From contig JAGTRS010000018.1 in NCBI GenBank assembly GCA_018262195.1, forward strand, positions 36,301-100,300: 64,000 bases of DNA, in the 5' to 3' direction. Position numbers and translations under genes: made by a program. The stretch comes from Pseudomonadota bacterium (lineage in GTDB: Bacteria > Pseudomonadota > Gammaproteobacteria > Burkholderiales > Rhodocyclaceae). Positions 18,066 to 27,271 of the stretch are shown here, one piece after another (the stretch's first letter is position 1; each line of letters opens with the position of its first letter). Under the pieces are notes generated by a model that saw only the letters and a list, made by a program, of their open reading frames with translations, was not told the DNA's origin and did not search any database.

Positions 18066-18865
18066 TATCCGATCCAGTCAGGCTTGGGGCGACATCCGGC
18101 TGACAATGTCATTACCTCATAACCGGTATCGGTTACCAGTACCGTATGTTCCCACTGTGCGGAAAGGCTGCGGTCCTTGGTGACTATGGTCCAACCATCG
18201 GCCATTTCGCGGATCGCTGCCTTGCCGGCATTGATCATCGGTTCGATGGTGAAAATCATGCCCGGTTCCAGCTTTGGGCCGGTAGCTGGCTTGCCGTAAT
18301 GCAGCACTTGAGGGTCTTCGTGAAATTTCTTGCCGATGCCGTGACCGCAGAACTCGCGAACGACCGAGTAGCCGCTCTTCTCTGCGTATTTCTGGATCAC
18401 CGCACCGATGTCGCCGAGGAAGGCGCCCGGTTTGACGACGGAAATTCCCAGCCACATGCACTCAAAGGTGATTTCGCACAGGCGCTTGGCCTGGATCGAA
18501 CCTTCGCCAACGATGAACATCCGGCTGGTGTCCCCGTGATAACCGTCCTTGATGGTCGTGATGTCGAGATTGATGATGTCGCCGTTTTTCAGAACACGCT
18601 CTCCGGGAACGCCGTGGCAGACCTGCTGGTTGACCGAAGTGCAGATCGATTTCGGGTAAGGGTCGTAGCCCGAAGGGGCGTAATTGAGCGGGGCAGGAAT
18701 GCAGCCCTGCACGTTGACCATCAGGTCATGGCAAAGCTTGTCCAGTTCGTCGGTGGTGATGCCGGGTTTGACGAAAGGTTCGATGTAGTCGAGAACCTCT
18801 CCGGCGAGACGCCCGGCAACTCGCATTTTTTCGATTTCTTCCGGGGTCTTGATGGTGATACTCAT
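18065..18865 (-). CDS. map: Methionine aminopeptidase type I
   Basis: Removes N-terminal methionine from new proteins. 266 residues, type I (no SH3-like extension or insert). The metal ligands are recognisable: Asp in '[22 protein letters not shown]', His in '[22 protein letters not shown]' and Glu in '[12 protein letters not shown]' and '[10 protein letters not shown]'. Map is classically next to rpsB and glnD in proteobacteria. Here rmlD lies between map and rpsB, on the other strand. Confidence 0.97.
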   Translation of the reverse strand: MSITIKTPEEIEKMRVAGRLAGEVLDYIEPFVKPGITTDELDKLCHDLMVNVQGCIPAPLNYAPSGYDPYPKSICTSVNQQVCHGVPGERVLKNGDIINLDITTIKDGYHGDTSRMFIVGEGSIQAKRLCEITFECMWLGISVVKPGAFLGDIGAVIQKYAEKSGYSVVREFCGHGIGKKFHEDPQVLHYGKPATGPKLEPGMIFTIEPMINAGKAAIREMADGWTIVTKDRSLSAQWEHTVLVTDTGYEVMTLSAGCRPKPDWIG

Positions 18866-18979
18866 GGATTTTCTATGGTGCGTAGGGAACGCTGAAGGAT
18901 AAATGATGGGGCTTGTTTCGCAAAGCAGATGCCGCGGAAAATGGCATACTCCGCGGGTTTTCTACTTGCTTGTGTGGCG

Positions 18980-19891
18980 ATGAAGATTCTTCTGCTTGGT
19001 AAGGATGGTCAGGTCGGCTGGCAGTTGCAGCGTTCGCTGGCGCCGCATGGCGAGGTCGTGGCATGTGGTCGGGATCGTTGTGATTTGGCCGATACGGTCC
19101 AGATTCGTTCCTTGGTGCGTGAAATTCGCCCTTCTGTCATTGTCAATGCCACCGCCTATACGGCAGTCGACAAGGCTGAATCCGAGCCTGATCTGGCAAA
19201 GCGTATCAATGCCGATGCGCCCGGTATTCTGGCCGAAGAGGCGGCATTGCTCGACGCCTTGTTGGTCCATTATTCAACGGACTACGTCTATGATGGCACC
19301 AAGTCTGCGGCCTATCAGGAAATAGATTTCACCGCCCCCCAAGGTGTCTACGGTCGAACCAAGCTGGCCGGCGAGGAGGCGATTCGTGCGGTTGGCGGCA
19401 AGTCGCTGATCTTTCGGACGAGTTGGGTATTCGGGGCGCGGGGCAACAACTTCGTCAAGACCATCTTGCGGCTGGCGCGGGAGAAGAAGAGTCTGAACGT
19501 GGTTGCGGACCAGATCGGTTCGCCGACGCCTGCTGCCCTGATTGCTACGGTCACCGGCGTTGTGCTGGCCATGCTGCATCAGGGCAGGTCGCTGGAAAAA
19601 GGCGAAAACCGCCTGTATCACCTGGCGGCATCGCGGCCGGTCAGTTGGTGCGAATTCGCACAAACGATCGTCGGATTGGCCGGACAGGTACCAGGCTTTG
19701 ATCTGTGCCTGAAGCCGGGGGCAATACGGGCAATATCCAGCTCAGAGTATCCGACGCCGGCCCGTCGCCCGGCTAACTCGCGACTCGACTGTAGTCGGCT
19801 CGAAAACGATTTCGGTTTACAGATGCCCGACTGGCAGCCATATCTGGAACGGATGCTGCAACTGCTGGCTTTGAAGCAGAACGGCTACTGA
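18980..19891 (+). CDS. rmlD: dTDP-4-dehydrorhamnose reductase
   Basis: NAD(P)H-dependent short-chain reductase making dTDP-L-rhamnose for surface polysaccharides. The start is ATG 18980 (MKILLLGKDGQVGWQLQRSL), giving 303 residues; the track's ATG at 18929 adds an unlikely hydrophobic lead. The Rossmann glycine motif is 'GKDGQVG', the 'STDYVYDG' strand is present, and the catalytic Tyr-x3-Lys lies in 'YGRTKLAGEEA'. The other dTDP-rhamnose genes (rmlA, B, C) are not in the window, which is unusual since they normally cluster. It sits alone between divergent map and rpsB. Confidence 0.92.
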   Translation: MKILLLGKDGQVGWQLQRSLAPHGEVVACGRDRCDLADTVQIRSLVREIRPSVIVNATAYTAVDKAESEPDLAKRINADAPGILAEEAALLDALLVHYSTDYVYDGTKSAAYQEIDFTAPQGVYGRTKLAGEEAIRAVGGKSLIFRTSWVFGARGNNFVKTILRLAREKKSLNVVADQIGSPTPAALIATVTGVVLAMLHQGRSLEKGENRLYHLAASRPVSWCEFAQTIVGLAGQVPGFDLCLKPGAIRAISSSEYPTPARRPANSRLDCSRLENDFGLQMPDWQPYLERMLQLLALKQNGY

Positions 19892-19928
19892 TCCGTCATT
19901 TGGGCTTTTTTGTTGTCCCTTCTGCTGC

Positions 19929-19934
19929 TATAAT
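19929..19934 (+). promoter_or_regulatory. Consensus -10 box upstream of rpsB
   Basis: A perfect TATAAT lies about 160 bases before the rpsB ATG. The T-rich bases 17 upstream are a poor -35. The long leader that would follow fits autoregulated ribosomal protein operons. Confidence 0.6.
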
Positions 19935-19940
19935 CATCGG

Positions 19941-20094
19941 GTTTTTCTTGGCCTTCTTGGCTGAAAAGAACGGTTGTCTGCGTGGTGCAGGCGACCAAAA
20001 TCCACACATCCGCCGATTAAGGGTGTCTGTCAAAACTCAATAATGACGGGCGTTTCCGGCGGGTGGAGGTTCAACCCTTAATAGGAATATTGCT
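19941..20094 (+). promoter_or_regulatory. Long rpsB leader, possible S2 autoregulatory RNA
   Basis: About 150 untranslated bases lie between the -10 box and rpsB. Near the gene the RNA can form GGGT-ggaggttca-ACCC (20061-20077) followed by the ribosome site AGGA (20083-20086). Leader RNAs that bind S2 and repress rpsB-tsf are known in proteobacteria. I infer one here from position and length only; I have not matched the motif in detail. Confidence 0.35.
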
Positions 20095-20841
20095 ATGTCC
20101 GTTACCATGCGCGAAATGCTGGAGGCTGGTGTCCACTTCGGTCACCAGACCCGTTTCTGGTCCCCCAAGATGGCTCCGTACATCTTCGGTGCCCGCAACA
20201 AGATTCACATCGTCAACCTCGAAAAGACCCTGGCCAAGTACAACGAAGCCATGGCTTTCGTGAAGAAGCTGGCTTCCAGCCGCGGCACCATCCTGTTTGT
20301 TGGTACCAAGCGTCAGGCTCGTGAAATCATCGGCGAAGAAGCCCTGCGCGCCGGCGCTCCGTTTGTTGACCAGCGCTGGCTGGGTGGCATGCTGACCAAC
20401 TTCAAGACCGTCAAGACCTCGATCAAGCGTCTGAAGGACATGGAAGTTGCCGTTGAAGCCGGTGAACTGGAAAAGATGCCGAAGAAAGAAGCGCTGACCT
20501 TCCGTCGCGAACTGGAAAAGCTGCAGAAGTCCATCGGCGGCATCAAGGATATGGGCGGCTTGCCGGATGCCATCTTCGTCATCGACGTCGGCTACCACAA
20601 AATTGCCATCACCGAAGCCGAAAAGCTCGGTATCCCGGTCATCGGCGTGGTCGATACCAACCACTCTCCGGAAGGCGTTGCTTACGTGATCCCGGGTAAC
20701 GACGACTCTTCCCGCGCCATCCAGCTTTACGCTCGCGGCGTTGCTGATGCCATCCTTGAAGGCCGCAGCCAGGTTATTCAGGATATCGTGGCCGCCGGTG
20801 GTGACGATGAGTTCGTCGAAGTTCAGGAAGCTGCACAATAA
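20095..20841 (+). CDS. rpsB: 30S ribosomal protein S2
   Basis: Small-subunit ribosomal protein of 248 residues. The family start '[22 protein letters not shown]' and internal '[16 protein letters not shown]', '[14 protein letters not shown]' and '[25 protein letters not shown]' are diagnostic. Codon use is strongly biased towards optimal codons compared with neighbours, as expected for a highly expressed gene. It begins the rpsB-tsf-pyrH-frr gene order common to proteobacteria. Confidence 0.99.
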   Translation: MSVTMREMLEAGVHFGHQTRFWSPKMAPYIFGARNKIHIVNLEKTLAKYNEAMAFVKKLASSRGTILFVGTKRQAREIIGEEALRAGAPFVDQRWLGGMLTNFKTVKTSIKRLKDMEVAVEAGELEKMPKKEALTFRRELEKLQKSIGGIKDMGGLPDAIFVIDVGYHKIAITEAEKLGIPVIGVVDTNHSPEGVAYVIPGNDDSSRAIQLYARGVADAILEGRSQVIQDIVAAGGDDEFVEVQEAAQ

Positions 20842-20850
20842 AGTTGTAAC

Positions 20851-20871
20851 GGCGGAGCTTTAGGCTCCGCC
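20851..20871 (+). terminator. Attenuator-like hairpin between rpsB and tsf
   Basis: GGCGGAGC-tttag-GCTCCGCC is a perfect 8-bp stem 10 bases after the rpsB stop. It is followed by TGTTCTAAAA, which is a poor T-tract. A partial terminator between rpsB and tsf is known in Escherichia coli, and this hairpin could act the same way. Confidence 0.6.
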
Positions 20872-20898
20872 TGTTCTAAAAGCTCAGGAGAAAGAAAT

Positions 20899-21798
20899 AT
20901 GGCGGCAATTACCGCAGGCATGGTGGCAGAACTGCGCGGCAAGACCGACGCACCCATGATGGAATGCAAGAAGGCCCTGACCGAAGCTGATGGCGACATG
21001 GCCAAGGCTGAAGAAATTCTTCGCGTCAAGCTGGGCAACAAGGCATCCAAGGCTGCAGTCCGTATCGCAGCCGAAGGTATCGTGGCCGTCAGCATCTCCG
21101 CTGATGGCAAGCTTGGCTCGATCATCGAAGTTAACAGCGAAACCGACTTCGTCGCCAAGAATGATGAATTCATCGCCCTGTCCAATGGCTGTGCCGCCCT
21201 GGTTGCTAACCAGAATCCGGCCGACGTTGCTGCGCTGTCCGCGCTGCCGATGGGCGAAGGCACGGTCGAATCGACCCGTTCCGCACTGGTCGGCAAGATC
21301 GGTGAAAACATGACCATCCGCCGCTTCGTTCGTTTCGAAGCCAAGGGCAAGCTGGTTTCCTATATCCACGGTGGTGCCAAGGTTGGCGTCGTGGTTGATC
21401 TGGTCGGTGGTGACGAGCAACTGGGCAAGGATCTGGCCATGCATATCGCCGCTTCCAAGCCGAAGTCGCTGGACTCCACCGGTGTTCCGGCTGAACTGCT
21501 GGAAACCGAGCGTCGCGTTGCCATCGAAAAGGCTCGCGAAGCCGGCAAGCCGGAAGCGATGCTGGAAAAGATCGCCGAAGGCACTGTCCAGAAGTACCTG
21601 AAGGATGTGACCTTGCTTGGTCAGGTCTTCGTCAAGGCCGCTGATGGCAAGCAGACCATTGAGCAGTTGCTGAAGGAAAAGGGCGCTTCGGTGGCCGGCT
21701 TCACGCTGTACATGGTCGGTGAGGGTATCGAGAAGAAGGTTGATGACTTTGCTGCTGAAGTGGCTGCCCAGGCTGCCGCTGCTGCTGCCAAGAAGTAA
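20899..21798 (+). CDS. tsf: Translation elongation factor Ts
   Basis: Nucleotide-exchange factor for EF-Tu. 299 residues. The N-terminal UBA-like domain has '[20 protein letters not shown]' and the core has '[13 protein letters not shown]' and '[12 protein letters not shown]'. The C-terminal region is Ala-rich. A strong ribosome site (CAGGAG) lies before the ATG. Second gene of the rpsB operon. Confidence 0.99.
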   Translation: MAAITAGMVAELRGKTDAPMMECKKALTEADGDMAKAEEILRVKLGNKASKAAVRIAAEGIVAVSISADGKLGSIIEVNSETDFVAKNDEFIALSNGCAALVANQNPADVAALSALPMGEGTVESTRSALVGKIGENMTIRRFVRFEAKGKLVSYIHGGAKVGVVVDLVGGDEQLGKDLAMHIAASKPKSLDSTGVPAELLETERRVAIEKAREAGKPEAMLEKIAEGTVQKYLKDVTLLGQVFVKAADGKQTIEQLLKEKGASVAGFTLYMVGEGIEKKVDDFAAEVAAQAAAAAAKK

Positions 21799-21813
21799 TT
21801 GAAAGGAATGCCG

Positions 21814-22530
21814 ATGTCCGCACCCAAATACAAGCGCATCCTCCTGAAGCTCTCTGGCGAGGCCCTGATGGGCAATGACGCCTATGGCATCAACCCGCAG
21901 ACCATTGCGGCGATTGTCGGGGAGATCAAGGTGGTCGCCGATATGGGTGTGGAAATCGGTGTCGTGATCGGCGGTGGCAATATCTTCCGCGGCATGGCCG
22001 GTACGGCCACCGGGATGGATAGAGCCACTGCGGATTACATGGGCATGCTGGCCACGGTGATGAACGCCATGGCGCTGTCCGATGCTTTTCGTCAGGGGGG
22101 GCTGAATGCCCGCGTGCAGTCCGCTCTGAATATTGAACAGGTCGTCGAGCCCTACATTCGTGGCAAGGCGATTCGCTATCTCGAGGAAGGCAAGATCGTG
22201 ATTTTCGGCGCCGGTACCGGCAACCCGTTTTTCACGACCGATACTGCTGCAGCATTGCGCGGTTCGGAAATTGGCGCGGAAATCGTGCTGAAGGCGACCA
22301 AGGTCGATGGCATCTACTCGGCCGATCCCAAGAAGGATCCTTTGGCGACACGTTACGACAAGATCAGCTTCAATGAAGCGATCTCCAAGAGTCTGGCGGT
22401 CATGGATGCGACTGCCTTCGCGCTTTGTCGCGATCAGAAATTGCCGATCAACGTATTTTCGATCTTCAAGGCTGGCGCGCTGAAGCGCGTGGTCTGTGGT
22501 GAAGATGAAGGTACGCTGGTCTATTGCTGA
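21814..22530 (+). CDS. pyrH: UMP kinase
   Basis: Hexameric kinase that phosphorylates UMP to UDP. I prefer the ATG at 21814 ([20 protein letters not shown]): AAGGA lies six bases upstream, whereas the TTG at 21799 and ATG at 21808 have no usable spacing. This gives 238 residues, standard for PyrH. Visible are the phosphate loop 'LKLSGEAL', '[11 protein letters not shown]' and the substrate region '[17 protein letters not shown]'. Confidence 0.97.
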   Translation: MSAPKYKRILLKLSGEALMGNDAYGINPQTIAAIVGEIKVVADMGVEIGVVIGGGNIFRGMAGTATGMDRATADYMGMLATVMNAMALSDAFRQGGLNARVQSALNIEQVVEPYIRGKAIRYLEEGKIVIFGAGTGNPFFTTDTAAALRGSEIGAEIVLKATKVDGIYSADPKKDPLATRYDKISFNEAISKSLAVMDATAFALCRDQKLPINVFSIFKAGALKRVVCGEDEGTLVYC

Positions 22531-22541
22531 AGGAGACAAAA

Positions 22542-23099
22542 ATGATTCCTGAACTCAAAAAAACTGCTGAAGCAAAGATGCAGAAGTCGTTAGAAGCGCT
22601 GCGGCTTGATCTCCAGAAGGTCCGTACTGGCCGCGCGCATACCGGCTTGCTGGATCACGTCCAGGTTGATTACTACGGTTCCATGGTGCCGGTGAATCAG
22701 GTGGCCAATGTGACCTTGGTCGATGCCCGTACCATTGGCGTTCAGCCGTGGGAAAAGAACATGCTGCAAAAGGTCGAGAAAGCGATCCGCGACTGCGACC
22801 TTGGTCTGAACCCGGCTTCGCAGGGCGATCTGATTCGAGTGCCGATGCCTGCTTTGACCGAAGAGCGCCGCAAGGAAATGATCAAGATCGTCAGGACAGA
22901 GGGCGAGGGCGTCAAGGTGGCGATCCGCAATCTGCGCCGTGATGCCATTTCGCATCTTAAGGATGCCCTGAAAAAGGGTGAAATTCCGGAAGATGACGAG
23001 CGCAAGGCTCAGGACGATGTCCAGAAACTGACTGATCGCTATATCGTCGAAGTCGACAAGATGCTCGCCGCTAAAGAGGCAGAGCTGATGCAGGTTTAA
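22542..23099 (+). CDS. frr: Ribosome recycling factor
   Basis: Splits the post-termination ribosome together with EF-G. 185 residues from ATG 22542 ([20 protein letters not shown]), preceded by AAGGAGA. The family motifs '[14 protein letters not shown]'-like '[20 protein letters not shown]', 'IQPWEKNML'-like '[17 protein letters not shown]' and '[14 protein letters not shown]' are clear. It lies 11 bases after pyrH. Confidence 0.98.
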   Translation: MIPELKKTAEAKMQKSLEALRLDLQKVRTGRAHTGLLDHVQVDYYGSMVPVNQVANVTLVDARTIGVQPWEKNMLQKVEKAIRDCDLGLNPASQGDLIRVPMPALTEERRKEMIKIVRTEGEGVKVAIRNLRRDAISHLKDALKKGEIPEDDERKAQDDVQKLTDRYIVEVDKMLAAKEAELMQV

Positions 23100-23126
23100 G
23101 CCGGTTCCGCCAGGATTACCGGCTAA

Positions 23127-23888
23127 ATGGCCTTCTTTTCCAGTTCAACGCGACAAGTCCCGGAAGCGGCGGCAGTGCCCAAGCACGTCGCCGTCATCAT
23201 GGATGGCAATGGTCGCTGGGCCAAAAAGCGTTTTTTGCCGCGCGTGGCCGGCCACGTTAAAGGGGTCGAACTGGTCCGTGAGATGGTTAGGGCCTGCCTG
23301 GAGCGTGGCGTTCAGTACCTGACCCTTTTTGCCTTTTCTTCCGAAAATTGGCGCCGGCCTCAAGAAGAGGTCACCCTGCTGATGCAGTTGTTCGTCAAGG
23401 CGCTCGAACAGGAAGTCGAGAAGCTTGACCGCAATGGTGTTCGCTTGCGTGTGATCGGCGATCTAGGCCGCTTCGAGCCGCGTCTGCAGGAATTGATCCG
23501 GCAGGCCGAGGCAAAGACGGCCGGTAATACCCGTCTTGATCTGACCATAGCGGCAAATTATGGTGGACGCTGGGACATCATTCAGGCCACAAATCGTATG
23601 CTTGCCGCGCAGCCAGAAAAACGTGAAGCTTGGCTGGAATCGGATCTTGAACCTCATTTGTCGATGAACTTCGCGCCTGAGCCCGATTTGTTCATTCGCA
23701 CTGGTGGCGAAGAGCGGATCAGCAATTTCCTGCTTTGGCAATTGGCCTATACCGAGCTTTATTTCACGCCGACGCTGTGGCCCGACTTTGATACGGCCGA
23801 ATTTGACAAGGCGATTGCCTCATTCCAGCAGCGCGAACGCCGTTTCGGCCGAACCAGTGAGCAACTGGTGGAAAAAACCAATGCTTAA
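23127..23888 (+). CDS. uppS: Undecaprenyl diphosphate synthase
   Basis: cis-Prenyltransferase that makes the C55 lipid carrier for peptidoglycan and surface polymers. 253 residues. The diphosphate-binding motif '[13 protein letters not shown]' is near residue 24, with '[13 protein letters not shown]' and the C-terminal '[27 protein letters not shown]' also present. The last eight bases overlap the cdsA start. Confidence 0.98.
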   Translation: MAFFSSSTRQVPEAAAVPKHVAVIMDGNGRWAKKRFLPRVAGHVKGVELVREMVRACLERGVQYLTLFAFSSENWRRPQEEVTLLMQLFVKALEQEVEKLDRNGVRLRVIGDLGRFEPRLQELIRQAEAKTAGNTRLDLTIAANYGGRWDIIQATNRMLAAQPEKREAWLESDLEPHLSMNFAPEPDLFIRTGGEERISNFLLWQLAYTELYFTPTLWPDFDTAEFDKAIASFQQRERRFGRTSEQLVEKTNA

Positions 23889-24711
23889 GACGCGCGTCAT
23901 CACGGCGCTTGTGCTGATGGCTTTGCTGTTGCCCAGCCTGTTCTATTCGTCACAGGCTACCTGGGCCTTGCTGGTTGCCGGATTCATCGGGATCGCGGCA
24001 TGGGAGTGGGGGGCGCTGCTTGGCTGGTCATTGATCGGCCGCGTGGTTCTTGGCCTTGTGACAGGCTTGCTCTGTGTCTTCCTGTCTATTGCCGATCCGA
24101 ATGCGATTGGCGCTGGCGAGGCTTTTGTGCCGGCCAATCCTTGGGTTTTTCTTGCCTATGGTATTTCTGCGGCCTTCTGGTGTCTTGTGATGCCATTCTG
24201 GTTGAAGAATAAGTGGCCGCTGCAGGGTATTGGTGGCGTGTTAATTGGGGCAGTCGTGTTGCTGCCGACTTGGCTGGCGATGGTGCAGTTGCGTGGCCTT
24301 GGTGCGGGGGCATTGCTTGGAATTTTCGCCGTAGTCTGGATGGCAGATATTGCTGCTTACTTTTCCGGCAAGGCTTTCGGTAAGCATAAACTGGCCCCGT
24401 CAATCAGCCCCGGCAAGACGCGCGAAGGGGCGATTGGTGCCTGCGTCGGCGTGGTGGTCTATGGCGTAGTGGTTCGCCTGGTATTCGGGCTGGATCTGAT
24501 GCCTTGGTGGTTGTGGATTGCGGCCCTGATCGGTGTAACCGTAATCAGCATTGTCGGCGATCTTTACGAGTCCTTGCTCAAGCGCAAGGCTGGAATAAAG
24601 GACAGCAGTAATGTCCTGCCAGGTCACGGTGGTGTGCTTGACCGCATCGACAGCCTGACCTCGACTTTGCCGGTTGTGGCGCTGGTCTGGTTGCTGTTGG
24701 CTTATCGGTGA
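23881..24711 (+). CDS. cdsA: Phosphatidate cytidylyltransferase
   Basis: Integral membrane enzyme making CDP-diacylglycerol. I start at ATG 23881 ([20 protein letters not shown]), 276 residues, inside the uppS end; the track's earlier start is uppS read in another frame. About seven or eight membrane segments are visible. The family signature near the C-terminus, '[25 protein letters not shown]', is intact. It overlaps dxr by GTGA. Confidence 0.96.
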   Translation: MLKTRVITALVLMALLLPSLFYSSQATWALLVAGFIGIAAWEWGALLGWSLIGRVVLGLVTGLLCVFLSIADPNAIGAGEAFVPANPWVFLAYGISAAFWCLVMPFWLKNKWPLQGIGGVLIGAVVLLPTWLAMVQLRGLGAGALLGIFAVVWMADIAAYFSGKAFGKHKLAPSISPGKTREGAIGACVGVVVYGVVVRLVFGLDLMPWWLWIAALIGVTVISIVGDLYESLLKRKAGIKDSSNVLPGHGGVLDRIDSLTSTLPVVALVWLLLAYR

Positions 24712-25904
24712 GCCTCAAGTTGCAAAACATCACTGTCCTGGGCTCTACCGGATCGATCGGTGTCAGTACGCTGGATGTGATTCGCCGTCATCCGGATCGC
24801 TATCGTGCTTTCGCACTATGTGCGCATTCTCAGATCGACAAATTATTTGAGCAGTGTGTCGAATTCCGTCCGCGTTTTGCTGTGTTGCGCAATGCGCCGC
24901 TGGCAGAGAAGCTCAGTGAGCGCTGCCGTACTGCCGGCTTGGACACTGAGGTCCGGCATGGTGTCGAGGCACTGATTGAATTGTCGTCGCTACCTGAGGT
25001 GGACGCGGTGATGGCGGCCATCGTTGGCGCAGCCGGTCTCGAACCGACACTTGCAGCCGCGCGGGCTGGCAAGAAGGTGATGCTGGCCAACAAGGAAGTG
25101 CTGGTCATGGCCGGTGAGTTATTTATGCAGGCGGTGCGTGAATATGGCGCTTCATTGCTACCGGTCGATAGTGAGCACAACGCCATTTTCCAGTCGCTGC
25201 CTGTCGATTTTGCGCGCGGGCTTGAATCCTGTGGTGTGCAAAAGATATTGCTGACGGCGTCAGGCGGCCCTTTCCGTAACTCGCCGCTGGCCGATCTGGC
25301 CAATGTTACGCCTGAGCAAGCCTGCGCCCATCCGAACTGGGTCATGGGGCGCAAGATTTCGGTAGATTCGGCAACGATGATGAACAAGGGGCTGGAGGTC
25401 ATCGAAGCGCACTGGCTCTTTGCTGCGCCGCCGGAAATGATTCAGGTGGTTGTGCATCCGCAGAGTGTCATTCATTCTGCAGTTCAGTATGCTGATGGTT
25501 CGGTGCTGGCACAGTTGGGTAATCCCGATATGCGCACCCCGATTGCCTACGCGATGGCTTGGCCTGAGCGCATTGCTGCGGGTGTCGAGCCGCTTGATCT
25601 GTTCAAGATTGCCCGACTCGATTTCTCTGCGCCTGATTTCGAGCGTTTCCGTTGTCTGCAGCTGGCCTATGACGTTTTGCGCGAGGGAGGTACTGCACCG
25701 GCCATTCTCAATGCGGCCAACGAAATCGCCGTGGCCGCTTTCCTTGATGGTCACCTGCCGTTCCTTGGGATTCCCTTGCTCAACGAAACTGTTTTGCAGT
25801 CGATGCCGGCCGGCCCCGAGGGTAGTCTGGCCGACGTTCTCGCGGCGGATGCCGAAGCACGCCATCTGGCCAGTCTATTGATCCGGGAACAGCGTTTCAC
25901 GTGA
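24708..25904 (+). CDS. dxr: 1-deoxy-D-xylulose 5-phosphate reductoisomerase
   Basis: Second step of the MEP isoprenoid pathway, making MEP with NADPH. GTG start overlapping the cdsA TGA; 398 residues. The NADPH-binding '[19 protein letters not shown]' is at 9-27, '[13 protein letters not shown]' and '[13 protein letters not shown]' carry metal and substrate contacts, and '[25 protein letters not shown]' is diagnostic. It supplies the isoprenoid used by the neighbouring uppS. Confidence 0.98.
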   Translation: MSLKLQNITVLGSTGSIGVSTLDVIRRHPDRYRAFALCAHSQIDKLFEQCVEFRPRFAVLRNAPLAEKLSERCRTAGLDTEVRHGVEALIELSSLPEVDAVMAAIVGAAGLEPTLAAARAGKKVMLANKEVLVMAGELFMQAVREYGASLLPVDSEHNAIFQSLPVDFARGLESCGVQKILLTASGGPFRNSPLADLANVTPEQACAHPNWVMGRKISVDSATMMNKGLEVIEAHWLFAAPPEMIQVVVHPQSVIHSAVQYADGSVLAQLGNPDMRTPIAYAMAWPERIAAGVEPLDLFKIARLDFSAPDFERFRCLQLAYDVLREGGTAPAILNAANEIAVAAFLDGHLPFLGIPLLNETVLQSMPAGPEGSLADVLAADAEARHLASLLIREQRFT

Positions 25905-27268
25905 ACAACGTTCCGTTCTATTTTGCTGCATTTGCGGTCGTCCTCGGCGTTCTGATCGTTGTTCATGAACTGGGCCACTACCTGGCTGCACGCTGGTGCG
26001 GCGTCAAGGTCTTGCGCTTTTCTGTTGGTTTTGGTCGCATTCTGTGGAAGAAAGAGCTGGGTGAAGACCGCACCGAGTGGGCACTGAGCATTTTTCCGCT
26101 GGGCGGTTACGTCAAGATGCTTGACGAACGTGAAGGTGAAGTGGCGGCCAGTGAGGTTCATCGCGCGTTTAATCGGCAGGGTGTTGGGAAGCGCAGCATT
26201 ATTGTCGCAGCAGGGCCTCTGGCCAATTTTGCCCTCGCCATTCTTCTGTATTGGGCGACATTCATGCATGGCAGCGAGGAATTGCTCCCGGTGCTCGGTA
26301 CGCCGCCGGATGGGTCGCCGGCAGCAATGGCTACCATCAAGAATGGTGAGCAGGTTCGGCGGGTCGACGGGCAAGCTGTTGCAACCTGGAACGATTTCCG
26401 TTGGTTATTGTTGCAGAAGGCAGTTGATCAAGAAACTGTTGAACTAGAGGTAATCAACGGACAAAGCGAAATCGCTTTGCATCGCCTCTATCTTGCGGCA
26501 GCAGGAGAGCAGGGGTGGGAAGGTGATGCGCTGGAAAGGCTGGGAATCCGTTTTTATCGTCCAGATATGCCGCCAGTGATCGGTAAAGTCGTGGCGGGTG
26601 GTCCGGGTTCTGCGGCTGGAATACAGTCTGGAGACCGGGTTTTGGCCATTGATGGACAGTCGGTTGCGCTATGGATGGAATTCGTTGCGAAGGTGCGGGA
26701 TTCTGCAGGGCGCTCACTCAGGCTTGATCTCGAGCGCGCCGGTGACATTGTGGTGTTGGATGTGATTCCGGAAGCTGTTCTTGAACGGGGGCGTAGCGTC
26801 GGGAAAATCGGGATCGCTGTTGCCGAAAGCCCTGGCTCCAGACGCGAGTTGCGATCGTTTGTTAGCTATGGATTTGTTGAGGCTGGTCAGCGGGCCTTGG
26901 TTGAAACGTGGGATAAGTCTGTGTTTAGCCTGGTTATGATGGGCAAGATGCTCACGGGCGAAGTTTCATGGAAGAATCTCTCGGGGCCGGTAACGATTGC
27001 CGACTATGCCGGGCAATCGGCACGACTAGGAATGGATTATTACCTGAAGTTCATGGCGCTGGTCAGCATCAGTCTCGGCGTCCTGAATCTGCTGCCTATC
27101 CCGGTGCTGGACGGCGGGCATTTGTTGTATCATATGATTGAAGTCGTCAGGCGCAGACCGCTTTCTGAGCGGGCCATGGAGATTGGGCAGCAGGTTGGCA
27201 TGTCCATTCTCTTTTCCTTGATGGCTTTCGCCTTTTTTAATGACCTGACCCGCCTGTTTAACGGCTGA
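25901..27268 (+). CDS. rseP: Site-2 intramembrane protease RseP
   Basis: Zinc metalloprotease that cleaves the anti-sigma factor RseA and remnant signal peptides within the inner membrane. GTG start overlapping dxr by four bases; 455 residues. The zinc motif '[15 protein letters not shown]' is in the first membrane segment, PDZ domains cover about 120-310, and the third ligand motif '[15 protein letters not shown]' lies in a late segment. Position directly before bamA is conserved and fits a role in envelope stress. Confidence 0.97.
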   Translation: MNNVPFYFAAFAVVLGVLIVVHELGHYLAARWCGVKVLRFSVGFGRILWKKELGEDRTEWALSIFPLGGYVKMLDEREGEVAASEVHRAFNRQGVGKRSIIVAAGPLANFALAILLYWATFMHGSEELLPVLGTPPDGSPAAMATIKNGEQVRRVDGQAVATWNDFRWLLLQKAVDQETVELEVINGQSEIALHRLYLAAAGEQGWEGDALERLGIRFYRPDMPPVIGKVVAGGPGSAAGIQSGDRVLAIDGQSVALWMEFVAKVRDSAGRSLRLDLERAGDIVVLDVIPEAVLERGRSVGKIGIAVAESPGSRRELRSFVSYGFVEAGQRALVETWDKSVFSLVMMGKMLTGEVSWKNLSGPVTIADYAGQSARLGMDYYLKFMALVSISLGVLNLLPIPVLDGGHLLYHMIEVVRRRPLSERAMEIGQQVGMSILFSLMAFAFFNDLTRLFNG

Positions 27269-27271
27269 ACG

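Noticed and set aside
20884-22539. 551-residue minus-strand ORF opposite tsf and pyrH
   Set aside because: Antisense shadow of highly biased housekeeping genes; both real genes are complete.
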